In this document: piece by piece, positions 35,796 to 44,851 of the stretch | How positions within the stretch are numbered: the first letter of the stretch is position 1 | Layout of the letters: every line of letters starts with the position of its first letter | NCBI GenBank assembly: GCA_910586585.1 | Contig: CAJUKA010000004.1 | Location: 62,001 to 126,000 of the forward strand | From: an uncultured Lachnospiraceae bacterium | GTDB taxonomy: Bacteria > Bacillota > Clostridia > Lachnospirales > Lachnospiraceae | Direction of reading: 5' to 3' | DNA: 64,000 nt | Translations under genes and position numbers: made by a program | Notes under the pieces: model-generated | The model's database searches: none | Told to the model about the DNA's origin: nothing | What the model saw: only the letters and a program-made list of their open reading frames with translations

Positions 35796-36569
35796 TCATA
35801 CTATCCATTCATAAAGTATTGCAAATAGTTCTCTAGTATAATAAGTCGGAAAAAGCCACAGCGTTGTTGCACCAGGAACCGCACCGTATTCAAGGCCCAA
35901 ATCTTCTGCTATTTTACCAGCTCTGTATTCATGAAATTCATTTGTTACTATCGCAATATTATCATTCAATCCATTCTTTTTGATTATCTCATAAGAAAAA
36001 GCAAGATTCTGCCGTGTAGAAGTTGATTTATCTTCCTTGTAAATCCGGTCAGACGAGATTCCATGATTTGTTAGATAAAGATACATACACTCAGCCTCTG
36101 ACATCGTTTCATCTTTGCCTTGTCCGCCTGATACAATACATACAGATTCTGTATTTTCGTTCAAGTATGTTATGGCTGCGTCCAGGCGTTCCATCAGCAT
36201 AATACTTGGCCTGTCTCCATATACTTTGCATCCAAGTACAATAACCGTGGCATTTTCAGTCGGTTTTGTACAGGCTGCCTTCACCATAAAAACAGACATT
36301 ATCACAGTAAGTACAATAGAAGCTATAATACCAATTGAAAAGATACTTAAAATAATTTTTCCTGTCGTTTTCTCCCAAAAGAGGCGAAAGAATTTGTGAA
36401 TGCGTGGTAAAAAAAGTGAATATAGCAATATTACAGTACACACTATAAGTCCTGCAAGATTGCCAATATTTAAAATCCTTCTTTTGAGGAATGGAAGAAT
36501 AAATCCGCTAAAACCAGCAGCACCCAATGAAAATAACAAGCATCTTATTATTATAACCAACTTTTTCAA
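35796..36569 (-). CDS. YdcF/SanA-like DUF218 membrane protein
   Basis: A 257-residue protein with three N-terminal hydrophobic segments and then a DUF218 domain. The domain begins TVIVLGCKVYGDRPS, continues with VSGGQGKDETMSEAECM and ends in VTNEFHEYRAG. This is the SanA/YdcF family of uncertain function, linked to envelope integrity in Enterobacteria. The start is a TTG at 36569 with AAAGGAG six bases upstream. The earlier in-frame ATG would place coding sequence through the terminator at 36588-36617. It is separate from the upstream lipoprotein transcript. Confidence 0.82.
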   Translation of the reverse strand: MKKLVIIIRCLLFSLGAAGFSGFILPFLKRRILNIGNLAGLIVCTVILLYSLFLPRIHKFFRLFWEKTTGKIILSIFSIGIIASIVLTVIMSVFMVKAACTKPTENATVIVLGCKVYGDRPSIMLMERLDAAITYLNENTESVCIVSGGQGKDETMSEAECMYLYLTNHGISSDRIYKEDKSTSTRQNLAFSYEIIKKNGLNDNIAIVTNEFHEYRAGKIAEDLGLEYGAVPGATTLWLFPTYYTRELFAILYEWIV

Positions 36570-36587
36570 TTGTTTCTCCTTTCTCAA

Positions 36588-36617
36588 AAAAATCGGACGC
36601 CAATGCGCCCGATTTTT
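36588..36617 (-). terminator. Terminator after the Thr/Ala-rich lipoprotein gene
   Basis: AAAAATCGG-ACGC-CAAT-GCGC-CCGATTTTT forms a nearly perfect hairpin with a minus-strand T-run, 45 bp past the lipoprotein stop. It lies just before the ydcF-like ribosome binding site. Confidence 0.85.
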
Positions 36618-36662
36618 GTATGTGCACAAACCTATTATAGGTTATTTTCTTATGTTGTTATT

Positions 36663-37241
36663 TTAGAAATCCTGGCTGTAAAGTTCTGTACCATTGATGT
36701 CCTGATATGTGATGCGTAACTTAATATTTTCGTTTCCTGTCTCTGAAATAAGTTCATCACGAGCGCTTTCAAAAATAGCAGATGAGCCATCAAATAACTG
36801 TTTCATAGCATCTTTTATTTCATCTGTAATTTCAAGCTCCTGCTCCATTACAAAAATCATAGAAAATGTATCGCCGTCTGCCTCAAACTTTATCGTCATG
36901 CCCTGGCCAGCCAATCCTTGATTCATTTCATCTAACATAGCTACAGCTACATCAGAATTGATCCACTCTTCAAGAGATGTAGAATCTCCAGATGCTTCTG
37001 CGTCTGTTGTTGCCTCTGTCGTTGCTTCTGCTGTCGTTGCTTCTGCTGTTGCTGCCTCTGTCGTTGCTGCTACTGTCGGTTCCTCAGCAGGTGCTGTTGT
37101 CTCAGGTGTTGCACTTTCTACAACTGCTCCGGTTGTGGTGTTGTTTGCACTATCATCTTTAGAACCACAAGCTGTAACTGCAAACATCATAGATGTAACT
37201 ACTGCAGCAGATACGATTAAATTTACAATTTTCTTCTTCAT
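36663..37241 (-). CDS. Lipoprotein with Thr/Ala/Glu-rich linker (DUF4854-like)
   Basis: A 192-residue lipoprotein. The signal peptide (KKKIVNLIVSAAVVTSMM) ends in the lipobox VTAC. It is followed by about 60 residues of low-complexity Thr/Ala/Glu sequence built from repeats such as ATTEAATAEATTAEATTEA, which should form an extended surface linker. The C-terminal 100 residues form a folded acidic domain (LEEWINSDVAVAMLDEMN, FSMIFVMEQ) resembling DUF4854. AGGAGAG lies 8 bases before the ATG at 37241. No enzyme motif is visible. The upstream 270 bp contain the yajC terminator. Confidence 0.78.
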   Translation of the reverse strand: MKKKIVNLIVSAAVVTSMMFAVTACGSKDDSANNTTTGAVVESATPETTAPAEEPTVAATTEAATAEATTAEATTEATTDAEASGDSTSLEEWINSDVAVAMLDEMNQGLAGQGMTIKFEADGDTFSMIFVMEQELEITDEIKDAMKQLFDGSSAIFESARDELISETGNENIKLRITYQDINGTELYSQDF

Positions 37242-37478
37242 AATAACTTCTCTCCTATTAAATAAATAATTGTTTAATACCCTAACAATTTGATAGTCTA
37301 TCACTAAAACACTGCTGTGTCAACTTGGTAAGAAACTTTTTGTTAAAAAAATCAAATAATATGATATGTTCATTACAAAAAAGTACAAGTTGCACAAATG
37401 TTCCTAAGCATTTGTTTATGCACTTGCATATAGAAAATTGAGCTGTATTGTTCCTACTAATTGGGGATAACATAAAAC

Positions 37479-37496
37479 CCCCTGACATTTCAGGGG
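37479..37496 (-). terminator. Intrinsic terminator after yajC
   Basis: A perfect 7-bp stem CCCCTGA/TCAGGGG with a 4-base loop, followed on the minus strand by GTTTTAT. It lies 19 bp past the yajC stop. Confidence 0.8.
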
Positions 37497-37514
37497 ATTC
37501 ATTCAGTCTGGATA

Positions 37515-37847
37515 TTATTCGCTTTCTGGTTTCTCAACCTGTTCAATGGCGCCTTTTTTCATTGGAATACGGCAGTTTTTATTATTTCCAAATTCAACGA
37601 TGACATCTTCATCTGTGACATCAATCACAATTCCATAAAATCCGCTTGTAGTAAGGATACTATCGCCAACTTCTACAGAATTAATCAAAGCAGCTTTTTT
37701 CTTCTGCTCCTTTTTCTGCGGGCGAATCATTAAAAAGTACATGAATCCAAACCAAAATACCAACATTGCAACAAGTGATATGATTCCGGCAGTCCCTTGT
37801 CCTGCTGCTGCCGCTTCTGCATCTGTCAACAATAAATTCATTCTCAA
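37515..37847 (-). CDS. yajC: Preprotein translocase accessory subunit YajC
   Basis: A 110-residue single-span membrane protein that associates with SecDF and SecYEG. The N-terminus is short and outside, then one hydrophobic segment (SLVAMLVFWFGFMYFLMI) leads into the signature RPQKKEQKKK. A small beta domain follows (SVEVGDSILTTSGFYGIVIDV). The start as given is a TTG at 37847 with AGGAGG five bases upstream; an ATG at 37841 is the alternative. It lies downstream of tgt, the usual order. Confidence 0.94.
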   Translation of the reverse strand: MRMNLLLTDAEAAAAGQGTAGIISLVAMLVFWFGFMYFLMIRPQKKEQKKKAALINSVEVGDSILTTSGFYGIVIDVTDEDVIVEFGNNKNCRIPMKKGAIEQVEKPESE

Positions 37848-37890
37848 TTCTTCCTCCTATTTTAAAATCGCTGCGCGATAGCACTAAAGG

Positions 37891-37981
37891 ATAAAGCCGC
37901 TTCGCCACACCTGTAATAAGAGAAACTTTCATTCGTAAGGGCTTTCATAAAAGTTCCTCTTGTGTGCCTTTGCGCCTTTAT
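37891..37981 (-). repeat. Long two-stem hairpin between tgt and yajC
   Basis: An inner 14-bp stem (37919-37932 with 37947-37960) is enclosed by an imperfect outer stem (37891-37909 with 37961-37981), with a one-sided bulge on one arm. It lies in the tgt-yajC gap, 45 bp upstream of the yajC start. The architecture resembles the ruvAB modules but the conserved flanks (CAGC, GCGGAACTT) are absent. Confidence 0.6.
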
Positions 37982-38060
37982 TTTTAAATTCGCTACGTTA
38001 CACTCATTCTATCATACACAAAATTTACCAACACATCAAGTAAAATATAAAAAATCTCTG

Positions 38061-39197
38061 CTAACATTGTTCGCCAGACTGCATAGAATCAAGCTTGCGT
38101 TTTTTGTATGCGGCAAATTGTCCTATATCAAGCGCTTCTCTGATTTCTGTCATCATTGTATTATAAAAATACAGATTGTGAAGTACACAAAGTCTCATTC
38201 CAAGCATTTCTTTTGCTTTGAGTAAATGACGGATATATGCCCTTGAATATCTGCGGCAAGCTGGACAGCCACAGCTCTCTTCGATGGGCCTTTGGTCAAG
38301 CTCATATTTTGCATTAAACAAATTAATCTTACCATAATTGGTATAAAGATGTCCATGACGCCCATTTCTTGTTGGATATACACAGTCAAAGAAATCAATA
38401 CCGCGTGCTACACCCTCCAAAATATTTGCTGGAGTTCCTACCCCCATCAAATAAGTCGGTTTGTCCTTTGGAAGATATGGAACCGTCACGTCAAGAATAT
38501 GATACATTTCTTCATGGGTTTCCCCAACGGCTAGACCGCCAACGGCATACCCATCCAAATCCATTTCTGATATCCTTTTTGCATGATCGATTCGGATGTC
38601 TTCATAAACTGCGCCCTGATTAATTCCAAAAAGCATCTGTTTTTGATTGATGGTATCTTCAAGTTCATTGAGCCTTTTCATTTCTTTTTTGCAGCGTTCA
38701 AGCCAACGTGTGGTTCGCTCTACAGACTGAACAACGTATGGCCGTTCTGCTTTGGCGGGCGGGCACTCATCAAATGCCATCGCGATTGTTGATGCCAAAT
38801 TTGACTGAATCTGCATACTCTCTTCTGGTCCCATAAAAATATTCCGTCCATCAATATGCGACTGAAAATATACGCCTTCCTCCTTAATTTTTCTCAGTCC
38901 TGCCAAAGAAAAAACCTGAAATCCACCAGAATCTGTCAATATCGGTTTATTCCAGGACATAAATTTATGAAGTCCGCCCAGTTTTTTGATTGTTTCGTCA
39001 CCTGTTCTGACATGAAGATGATACGTATTGGACAATTCCACTTGGGTTCCTAGTTCCTCCAAATCCGCTGTTGACACAGCACCCTTTATGGCTGCTACAG
39101 TACCTACATTCATAAATACAGGTGTTTGAATCGTTCCGTGTACTGTGGTAACTTCTGCACGTTTGGCACATCCTTCTTGCTTTAAAAGCTGATACAT
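38061..39197 (-). CDS. tgt: tRNA-guanine transglycosylase
   Basis: A 378-residue enzyme that swaps guanine 34 for preQ1 in tRNAs with GUN anticodons, in queuosine synthesis. Visible are VFMNVGTVAAIKG, LTDSGGFQVFSL (catalytic Asp), GINQGAVYEDIR, YAVGGLAVGE and FDCVYPTRNGRHG (second Asp). The zinc site CGCPACRRY plus a downstream His completes the family pattern. AAAGGAA lies 9 bases before the ATG. It is followed by yajC after about 210 bp containing a long hairpin. No queC/D/E/F genes are in the window. Confidence 0.97.
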   Translation of the reverse strand: MYQLLKQEGCAKRAEVTTVHGTIQTPVFMNVGTVAAIKGAVSTADLEELGTQVELSNTYHLHVRTGDETIKKLGGLHKFMSWNKPILTDSGGFQVFSLAGLRKIKEEGVYFQSHIDGRNIFMGPEESMQIQSNLASTIAMAFDECPPAKAERPYVVQSVERTTRWLERCKKEMKRLNELEDTINQKQMLFGINQGAVYEDIRIDHAKRISEMDLDGYAVGGLAVGETHEEMYHILDVTVPYLPKDKPTYLMGVGTPANILEGVARGIDFFDCVYPTRNGRHGHLYTNYGKINLFNAKYELDQRPIEESCGCPACRRYSRAYIRHLLKAKEMLGMRLCVLHNLYFYNTMMTEIREALDIGQFAAYKKRKLDSMQSGEQC

Positions 39198-39338
39198 TAA
39201 TACTATTTCCTTTCTGGTCTAAAACTTTAATCATGATGAAAACTTTGCAAATAAAGTAAAACACTGCTCAATTTTCTTCAACAGCATAACATATCATATC
39301 ACAAATTTCATCACAAACTTTAAAAAATTTACATTTTC

Positions 39339-39367
39339 TTGATTTTCATTGTTTTTCCGATTATAAT
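39339..39367 (+). promoter_or_regulatory. Sigma-A promoter of aroC
   Basis: TTGATT (39339-39344) and a perfect TATAAT (39362-39367) with a 17-bp spacer. The leader to the aroC start is about 80 nt and contains a CCGCAG/CTGCGG hairpin. Confidence 0.7.
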
Positions 39368-39389
39368 GGTTGAAAACAAGACTGTACAC

Positions 39390-39447
39390 GCAATATCCGC
39401 AGCAAAGAAACTGCGGGCGTACATCAGTAACGAATGGAGGATACAAA
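39390..39447 (+). promoter_or_regulatory. aroC leader segment shared with the DUF2225 gene leader
   Basis: This stretch contains CGC, AATATC, CAAAGA, GGGCGTACAT and GGAGGATA in order. The same elements in the same order occur at about 53282-53340 upstream of the DUF2225 gene. In aroC a CCGCAG/CTGCGG stem lies between them. Confidence 0.45.
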
Positions 39448-39454
39448 GAATCTT

Positions 39455-40564
39455 ATGTCAGGTTCAACATTTGGAAAAATTTTTAAAATTACTACTTGGG
39501 GAGAATCACACGGCGCAGGTATTGGTGTTGTCATTGATGGCTGCCCTGCTGGTCTTTTATTGGACGAATCCGATATTCAAAAATTTCTGGACAGACGGAA
39601 ACCCGGCTCCTCACAGTATGCTACCCAACGTAAGGAAGCAGACTGCGTGGAAATACTTTCCGGCGTGTTTGAAGGCAGAACAACAGGTACACCTATCTCA
39701 ATGATTGTACACAATACTTCTCATAGGACGTCTGATTATAGAGAAATAGCCTCTTATTATCGTCCTGGGCACGCAGATTTTACATTTGATCAAAAATATG
39801 GTTTTCGAGATTACCGCGGTGGGGGACGCTCTTCTGGACGTGAAACAATTGGCCGGGTTGCAGCAGGTGCGGTTGCCTCAAAACTGCTGTCAGAACTTGG
39901 AATTACTGTCACAGCTTATACACAGGCAATTGGTGATATAACGATCTCTATGGATAATTTTGATATTGAGGAGGCAAGAACAAACCAGACAGGTATGCCT
40001 GATAAAGAAGCTTCCAAACGCGCAGAAGCCTATTTAAAAGAATGTATGGAAAAGCTTGATTCGGCAGGGGGAGTTGTGACTTGTCAAGTCAACAATATGC
40101 CTGCTGGTATTGGGGAACCTGTATTTGATAAGCTGGACGCAAACCTTGCAAAAGCAATTATGTCAATCGGAGCAGTCAAAGCATTTGAAATTGGAGATGG
40201 GACAAAAGCTGCTTCTGCATATGGTTCCTCAAACAATGACAGCTTTCGCCAAACTGGAGAAACGGTATCAAAGGCCACCAATCATGCCGGCGGAATTCTC
40301 GGCGGCATCAGCGATGGTTCAGAAATCATCTTAAGAGCGTATTTTAAGCCCACACCATCTATCTTCCAAAAGCAGGAAACTGTAAACAAGAACGGTGAAA
40401 ATATATCCATACAAATCAAAGGACGCCATGATCCGGTTATTGTTCCCAGAGCAGTTGTTGTTGTCGAAGCCATGACAGCTATCACAATTCTTGATATGCT
40501 GCTTCAAAATATGACTTCCAGAATCGACAAGATAAAAATGTTTTATAATGAAAAAAACATCTAA
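39455..40564 (+). CDS. aroC: Chorismate synthase
   Basis: A 369-residue enzyme that converts EPSP to chorismate with reduced FMN, the last step of the shikimate pathway. It opens SGSTFGKIFKITTWGESHG, with the family's conserved His. It also has DRRKPGSSQYATQRKE, YRGGGRSSGRETIGRVAAGA and SGRETIGR. The C-terminus includes GRHDPVIVPRAVVVVEAM. The ATG at 39455 fits the family N-terminus; GGAGG is 14 bases upstream, so an in-frame ATG at 39434 cannot be fully excluded. The gene stands alone with its own promoter and terminator. Confidence 0.96.
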   Translation: MSGSTFGKIFKITTWGESHGAGIGVVIDGCPAGLLLDESDIQKFLDRRKPGSSQYATQRKEADCVEILSGVFEGRTTGTPISMIVHNTSHRTSDYREIASYYRPGHADFTFDQKYGFRDYRGGGRSSGRETIGRVAAGAVASKLLSELGITVTAYTQAIGDITISMDNFDIEEARTNQTGMPDKEASKRAEAYLKECMEKLDSAGGVVTCQVNNMPAGIGEPVFDKLDANLAKAIMSIGAVKAFEIGDGTKAASAYGSSNNDSFRQTGETVSKATNHAGGILGGISDGSEIILRAYFKPTPSIFQKQETVNKNGENISIQIKGRHDPVIVPRAVVVVEAMTAITILDMLLQNMTSRIDKIKMFYNEKNI

Positions 40565-40571
40565 ATACTAC

Positions 40572-40605
40572 AAAAAAATTGAGCGTTTGGCGCTCAATTT
40601 TTTTG
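40572..40605. terminator. Bidirectional terminator between aroC and the lactonase gene
   Basis: AAAAAAATTGAGCG pairs with CGCTCAATTTTTTT across a 5-base loop, between convergent stop codons at 40564 and 40634. Confidence 0.9.
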
Positions 40606-40633
40606 TACAGATATTCATATTAAGAATCTTTTC

Positions 40634-41689
40634 CTACTCAACTTCATGGAATATGATACAGTTCGCTTGTTTTACTTTAATTTCTTTCCCATTCATCATA
40701 ATGCAATTATTATCAAAATCAACCGTAAAGAATGTCATTGTATTGGATTCATGGTTTAGGCTGACAATATGTTTGTTGTCTGGGAACAGTGCTGCATCCT
40801 TGGGGTATTCTCCACTGATTGGCAGACAGAATAACCGTGTCAATTCCCCGTTTTCCTGGTTGATTTTAAACAGAGAAACACTGTTCTCTCCCGCTGTCGA
40901 TGCGATAATATATTTTCCATCTTGAGAAAGATTCAGCGCGCTTGCAGCAACTCCTTTGGCCTCATATTTATCAGATGTAGGGATCGTCTGAATCAAATCA
41001 AAGAATGGCATATTGTGTTCTTCGTGATAGCTGTAAACATCAATGCAGTTTTTCATTTCACTGATAATATACAAAAATTTACCATTTTCTGAAAATTTAA
41101 TATGACGCGGCGCAGATTCTAAGTCACATCGGATAATATCTACTGCTCTGAGTGTGCCTCTTTCATGGTCAAGACGATATACATTTACATAGTCAATACC
41201 AAGGTCAGCCGCACACAAATACTTGTTGTCTCTTGTCATTTTCACACAACTGATATGTGGACGGAAGCTTCTCTCGGCAATACTTCCAAGCCCTTTGTGG
41301 AACAATTCATCTGAGATACTTCCTATCGCACCTGTCTCTGTATTCAGACGCAGCACTGTAATCTTTCCGTCGTGATAGCCAGCACAAAATAGGAACTTAT
41401 CTTCATAATCTGTTGATAGATAACAGCCTCTCATACCATTTATAGCAGCTACATTAATATGCGCAAGTGCTCCGTCTGGCAGAATTTTGAAGCTCTCCAC
41501 ACCAAAATCTGTTATGGCATATAAATATTTGCGGTTGTGTGAGAGTGTGATGTAGGAGGAGTTCGTAATCTCTACCTCTCCTCTTTCAGACAATCTCCCT
41601 TCGTTTATATCAACATCAAAAATTTTAATACCATACTTGTCACCCATTGTATAGGTAGACACATAAGCTACATATTTCTTCTCTGCCAT
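40634..41689 (-). CDS. Lactonase-type seven-bladed beta-propeller (6-phosphogluconolactonase family)
   Basis: A 351-residue protein of the lactonase/YkgB family. It shows repeated propeller blades ending in patterns such as LSHNRKYLYAI, KMTRDNKYLCAADLG, KFSENGKFLYII and NLSQDGKYIIAS. Bacterial Pgl of this fold opens 6-phosphogluconolactone in the pentose phosphate route, but the same fold serves other roles and no other pathway gene is near. AGGAGGAA precedes the ATG. It converges with aroC. Confidence 0.85.
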   Translation of the reverse strand: MAEKKYVAYVSTYTMGDKYGIKIFDVDINEGRLSERGEVEITNSSYITLSHNRKYLYAITDFGVESFKILPDGALAHINVAAINGMRGCYLSTDYEDKFLFCAGYHDGKITVLRLNTETGAIGSISDELFHKGLGSIAERSFRPHISCVKMTRDNKYLCAADLGIDYVNVYRLDHERGTLRAVDIIRCDLESAPRHIKFSENGKFLYIISEMKNCIDVYSYHEEHNMPFFDLIQTIPTSDKYEAKGVAASALNLSQDGKYIIASTAGENSVSLFKINQENGELTRLFCLPISGEYPKDAALFPDNKHIVSLNHESNTMTFFTVDFDNNCIMMNGKEIKVKQANCIIFHEVE

Positions 41690-41828
41690 GATATATTCCT
41701 CCTGATTCCATATTTATATATTTAAGCAATCCTACAGGCTCAAAGAAATTTGCCTGCATATACAAAAATATTTTATCACAAGAACAACGATTTGTTAATC
41801 ATTTTTTGTTTTTGTTATATCCGCTTTT

Positions 41829-43973
41829 TTAGCGAATAAAATCAGGAATCTGATCTTTTATAAATTTATACTGAAATGAACTGCCATCTTCTGCGGTCCT
41901 TACGTTGATGGTATATTTTTTGTCATAATAGTTTGCATACTGTGCTGTCTGCCAAAAGAAATCGTCATTGATAATATTGTCAAGAATCTGTTGTATTTGT
42001 TCCTTATCTGTATATTTTGTTTTTTGTGATTCATCGACAGAAACATCCATTTTTTGTGAATCAATATGAGGTCCTATCACAGTGATATACTCTATCTCAT
42101 CTGGGGTCAGTTTCTCTTCCATATCAAAACCATACTCCTTTATCAATGCGATTGTTTCTGTAAATTGTGGATAAACAAACATTTCATCCGTATAGTTTTC
42201 ATAATAATACGTATTTTGTTTCGTTCTGCTCTCAAATGTTATCAATCCTGTAGGAATCGTATTCATAACTGTATCAAATGTAAGCTTCATATACTCCTTT
42301 TGATATGTTTCAAGCAATTTTGCCTGTTTTTCTGGCGTAAGTGCAAGTTCTTTTTCCTTATAATTACTTTCGCATTTCAGTATATTAAAAGAAGTATTCC
42401 AGCCGTCTTGAAACAGCGGTGTTGCGCCAAGTTTATAATCGTAATCATCAAAGATCTCTGCTAAAAGTTCAAGCGTATCTTCTTTCGCAATATCAATAAT
42501 ATATTCACGATACAATATTTTTCCATTTAAAAGCTTATATCCAAAACTGATTGTCCGATAGGAAGATTGCCGTTCAGCTGCTTCTATATATTCAGGAGTT
42601 TCTTCTATTCCGTCATAATAGTCAAATTTCTGATAAGTAAGACCTTCTTTTGCAGCTTTTCTGGCAAGCTCCATAACGCTTGGGTTTCCCTGAATCTCCA
42701 TGTTTTTCATACGATATTCACTAGCAGACAAATAAGTACTATCCCCATTTGAATAACCGATTCTTTGTGATAATGGAAACAAATATGATATGGAAACTGC
42801 ACAGCTATGAAGCTGTGTATCTGCTGGAACATATGTATCATAACCTAGCACATCATTTCTAAAAACAGTAAAAATCAGTGCTGTACATGCGGCATTAAAC
42901 AAGAATTGCTTTTTATGCATAAATGCACCGCGTAAGTCCATACGGAATATAATTTCCAACAAAATACACAGTAGCGTAAATCCGAATACAAGCCCAAATA
43001 AAAACCATTTTTCATTGTTTGAGTTCGTAGATAATTCACCAAAAAAGATAGCAACAAAGAGCGATGCTGGTATGACGCATATCGTCTTGATAACAGGTTC
43101 CAATGCACCAAATGCAATTGATTTTCCGGCTGATTCCGATGCCCGTTTTAAATAAATGAAATATGCAGCCAGACTATAGAAAACTGCGCCGATTATCAAA
43201 ATCCACAGATAAGAAGTATTATATCGAAATACTCCTTCTGCTGCTGATGGGTCCGGGTTGCAAAATAGCTGCCAGATCATTGAGAGCGGCGAAAAGCACC
43301 ACACTTTATCATTTACGATATTTTCTTGACTCCCATAGACAATATAGGTATCATAAAATCTTTCTGACAGCAGATGCATCAGCACAGCAATAATCATACT
43401 ATAACTAAACAATACTACTGTTCCCAAAATGCTGATAATAATATTTCCTGTAAGTTCGACAGCAATTACAGCCGCACTATAGGCAAGTATAAATACAATC
43501 AATAAAATCCCAATATATGACAGCATAGAAAAAACAGTTTCTGTGCAAAATGCATCTCTCCCTGCAGCTAGTCCTGCACATATGAATACATGAATCACAA
43601 AAGGCAGTAAAAACTGCAAAATACCAGTCAGATATTTTGACCAGAAAAGCTGTGTCCTGCTGACAGGAAGACTGTGATAAGTATCAATTTGTATTTTTGA
43701 ATGAAGATATGCATAGTTGCTGATTCCACACAAAAATGCACTGATGCACACAATAATTGCTATCTTTGCTGCATTTTCGCCAAAAAAATAATCTTTTACA
43801 TATGTTATCGCATCATAAGAATATGCTTTGGGAAATCTTATGAGTCTTTCAAGCTTCAAAAGCAATATTACTTCCAAAAACAAAAAATATGTAATAAAAG
43901 CCAATATAGGATACCAGATCCTTCTTTTAAAATCTTGTTTGATGAGTTTAAAAAATAAGTTTTTTGATGTCAT
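41829..43973 (-). CDS. ABC transporter permease, large, with extracytoplasmic domain
   Basis: A 714-residue membrane protein. The N-terminal half has about ten hydrophobic segments in the ABC-2 style (GISNYAYLHSKIQIDTYHSLPVSRTQLFWSKYLTG). The C-terminal 280 residues after the last segment are soluble and probably outside the membrane (DUF6449-like). It overlaps the upstream ATPase gene by 26 bp, so the two are translationally coupled. With the YtrA-type regulator this resembles the Bacillus ytr cell-wall-antibiotic-responsive transporter. The substrate is not known. Confidence 0.83.
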   Translation of the reverse strand: MTSKNLFFKLIKQDFKRRIWYPILAFITYFLFLEVILLLKLERLIRFPKAYSYDAITYVKDYFFGENAAKIAIIVCISAFLCGISNYAYLHSKIQIDTYHSLPVSRTQLFWSKYLTGILQFLLPFVIHVFICAGLAAGRDAFCTETVFSMLSYIGILLIVFILAYSAAVIAVELTGNIIISILGTVVLFSYSMIIAVLMHLLSERFYDTYIVYGSQENIVNDKVWCFSPLSMIWQLFCNPDPSAAEGVFRYNTSYLWILIIGAVFYSLAAYFIYLKRASESAGKSIAFGALEPVIKTICVIPASLFVAIFFGELSTNSNNEKWFLFGLVFGFTLLCILLEIIFRMDLRGAFMHKKQFLFNAACTALIFTVFRNDVLGYDTYVPADTQLHSCAVSISYLFPLSQRIGYSNGDSTYLSASEYRMKNMEIQGNPSVMELARKAAKEGLTYQKFDYYDGIEETPEYIEAAERQSSYRTISFGYKLLNGKILYREYIIDIAKEDTLELLAEIFDDYDYKLGATPLFQDGWNTSFNILKCESNYKEKELALTPEKQAKLLETYQKEYMKLTFDTVMNTIPTGLITFESRTKQNTYYYENYTDEMFVYPQFTETIALIKEYGFDMEEKLTPDEIEYITVIGPHIDSQKMDVSVDESQKTKYTDKEQIQQILDNIINDDFFWQTAQYANYYDKKYTINVRTAEDGSSFQYKFIKDQIPDFIR

Positions 43974-44850
43974 AACCGACTACCTCCGTTTCGCTAATAA
44001 ATATTTCTTCGAGAGTAAGCGGCAGGATTTCTGCAAAAATTGGCGAAAAACTGTTGATTTTACTCATAATCTCATCTTCTTTGCCACGAACAGTAATGAT
44101 ATTCAAAGTTCCGCGTTTTTCAGCTTTTACAATATCGAGCAGAGCAAACACAGCCTCTTCATCCTCAGTACGTTTCAATACACACTGGATATTATGAATA
44201 TTCAGCTTTAATTCCTCAAGGTCTTTCTGCATCAAAACACCACCCTGATGTAGAATTCCTACAGAGTCACAAATATCTTCAAGTTCCCTTAAATTATGCG
44301 AAGCAATCACAGGCGTGAAATCTCTTTCCGCTAGTTCTCCTGCAAAAATACTTTTTACTGCCTGCCGCATAACGGGATCTAAGCCGTCAAAGGTTTCGTC
44401 ACAAAGCAGGTACTTTGTATTGGCGCAAATGCCAAGCAGGATAGATAATTGCTTTTTCATTCCTTTGGAAAAAGTATTTATTTTTCTGTTTTGTTTTAAC
44501 TCAAACTTCTCTGCCATTTCCTCAAAACGCTTCATATCAAAAAGCGAATAATAATCTCTGTAAAAATGGGCCATATTTTTGGGTGTTGCATTTGGAAAAA
44601 AATAAAAATCATCCGAGATATAGAAAATATCAGCTTTTGTTGATGGATTTTCATAGACAGCACGTTCATCAATTAGAATTTCTCCGCTGTCTGGTTTTAA
44701 TACACCGCTTACCATGCGCAGAAATGTACTTTTTCCAGCGCCGTTTGTACCTATCAGTCCAAAAACTTCTCCCTTTTTAATTGTCACATTGACATCATTA
44801 ACAGCTATGACATTGCCAAAGTGTTTTTTTACGTGAGCCGCTGTTATCAT
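43948..44850 (-). CDS. ABC transporter ATP-binding protein
   Basis: A 300-residue ATPase of the ABC-2/CcmA group. Walker A is GTNGAGKST, the signature is NTFSKGMKKQLSI (a variant of LSGGQ), and Walker B is YLLCDETFDGLDP. The H-loop is in PVIASHNL. The C-terminal 80 residues are a regulatory extension. It starts 1 bp after the GntR stop and overlaps the permease start, so all three form one operon. Confidence 0.95.
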   Translation of the reverse strand: MITAAHVKKHFGNVIAVNDVNVTIKKGEVFGLIGTNGAGKSTFLRMVSGVLKPDSGEILIDERAVYENPSTKADIFYISDDFYFFPNATPKNMAHFYRDYYSLFDMKRFEEMAEKFELKQNRKINTFSKGMKKQLSILLGICANTKYLLCDETFDGLDPVMRQAVKSIFAGELAERDFTPVIASHNLRELEDICDSVGILHQGGVLMQKDLEELKLNIHNIQCVLKRTEDEEAVFALLDIVKAEKRGTLNIITVRGKEDEIMSKINSFSPIFAEILPLTLEEIFISETEVVGYDIKKLIF

Positions 44851-44851
44851 T

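Noticed and set aside
37282..37488. Minus-strand frame of 68 codons after yajC.
   Set aside because: It starts within the yajC terminator hairpin and has no ribosome binding site or recognisable content.
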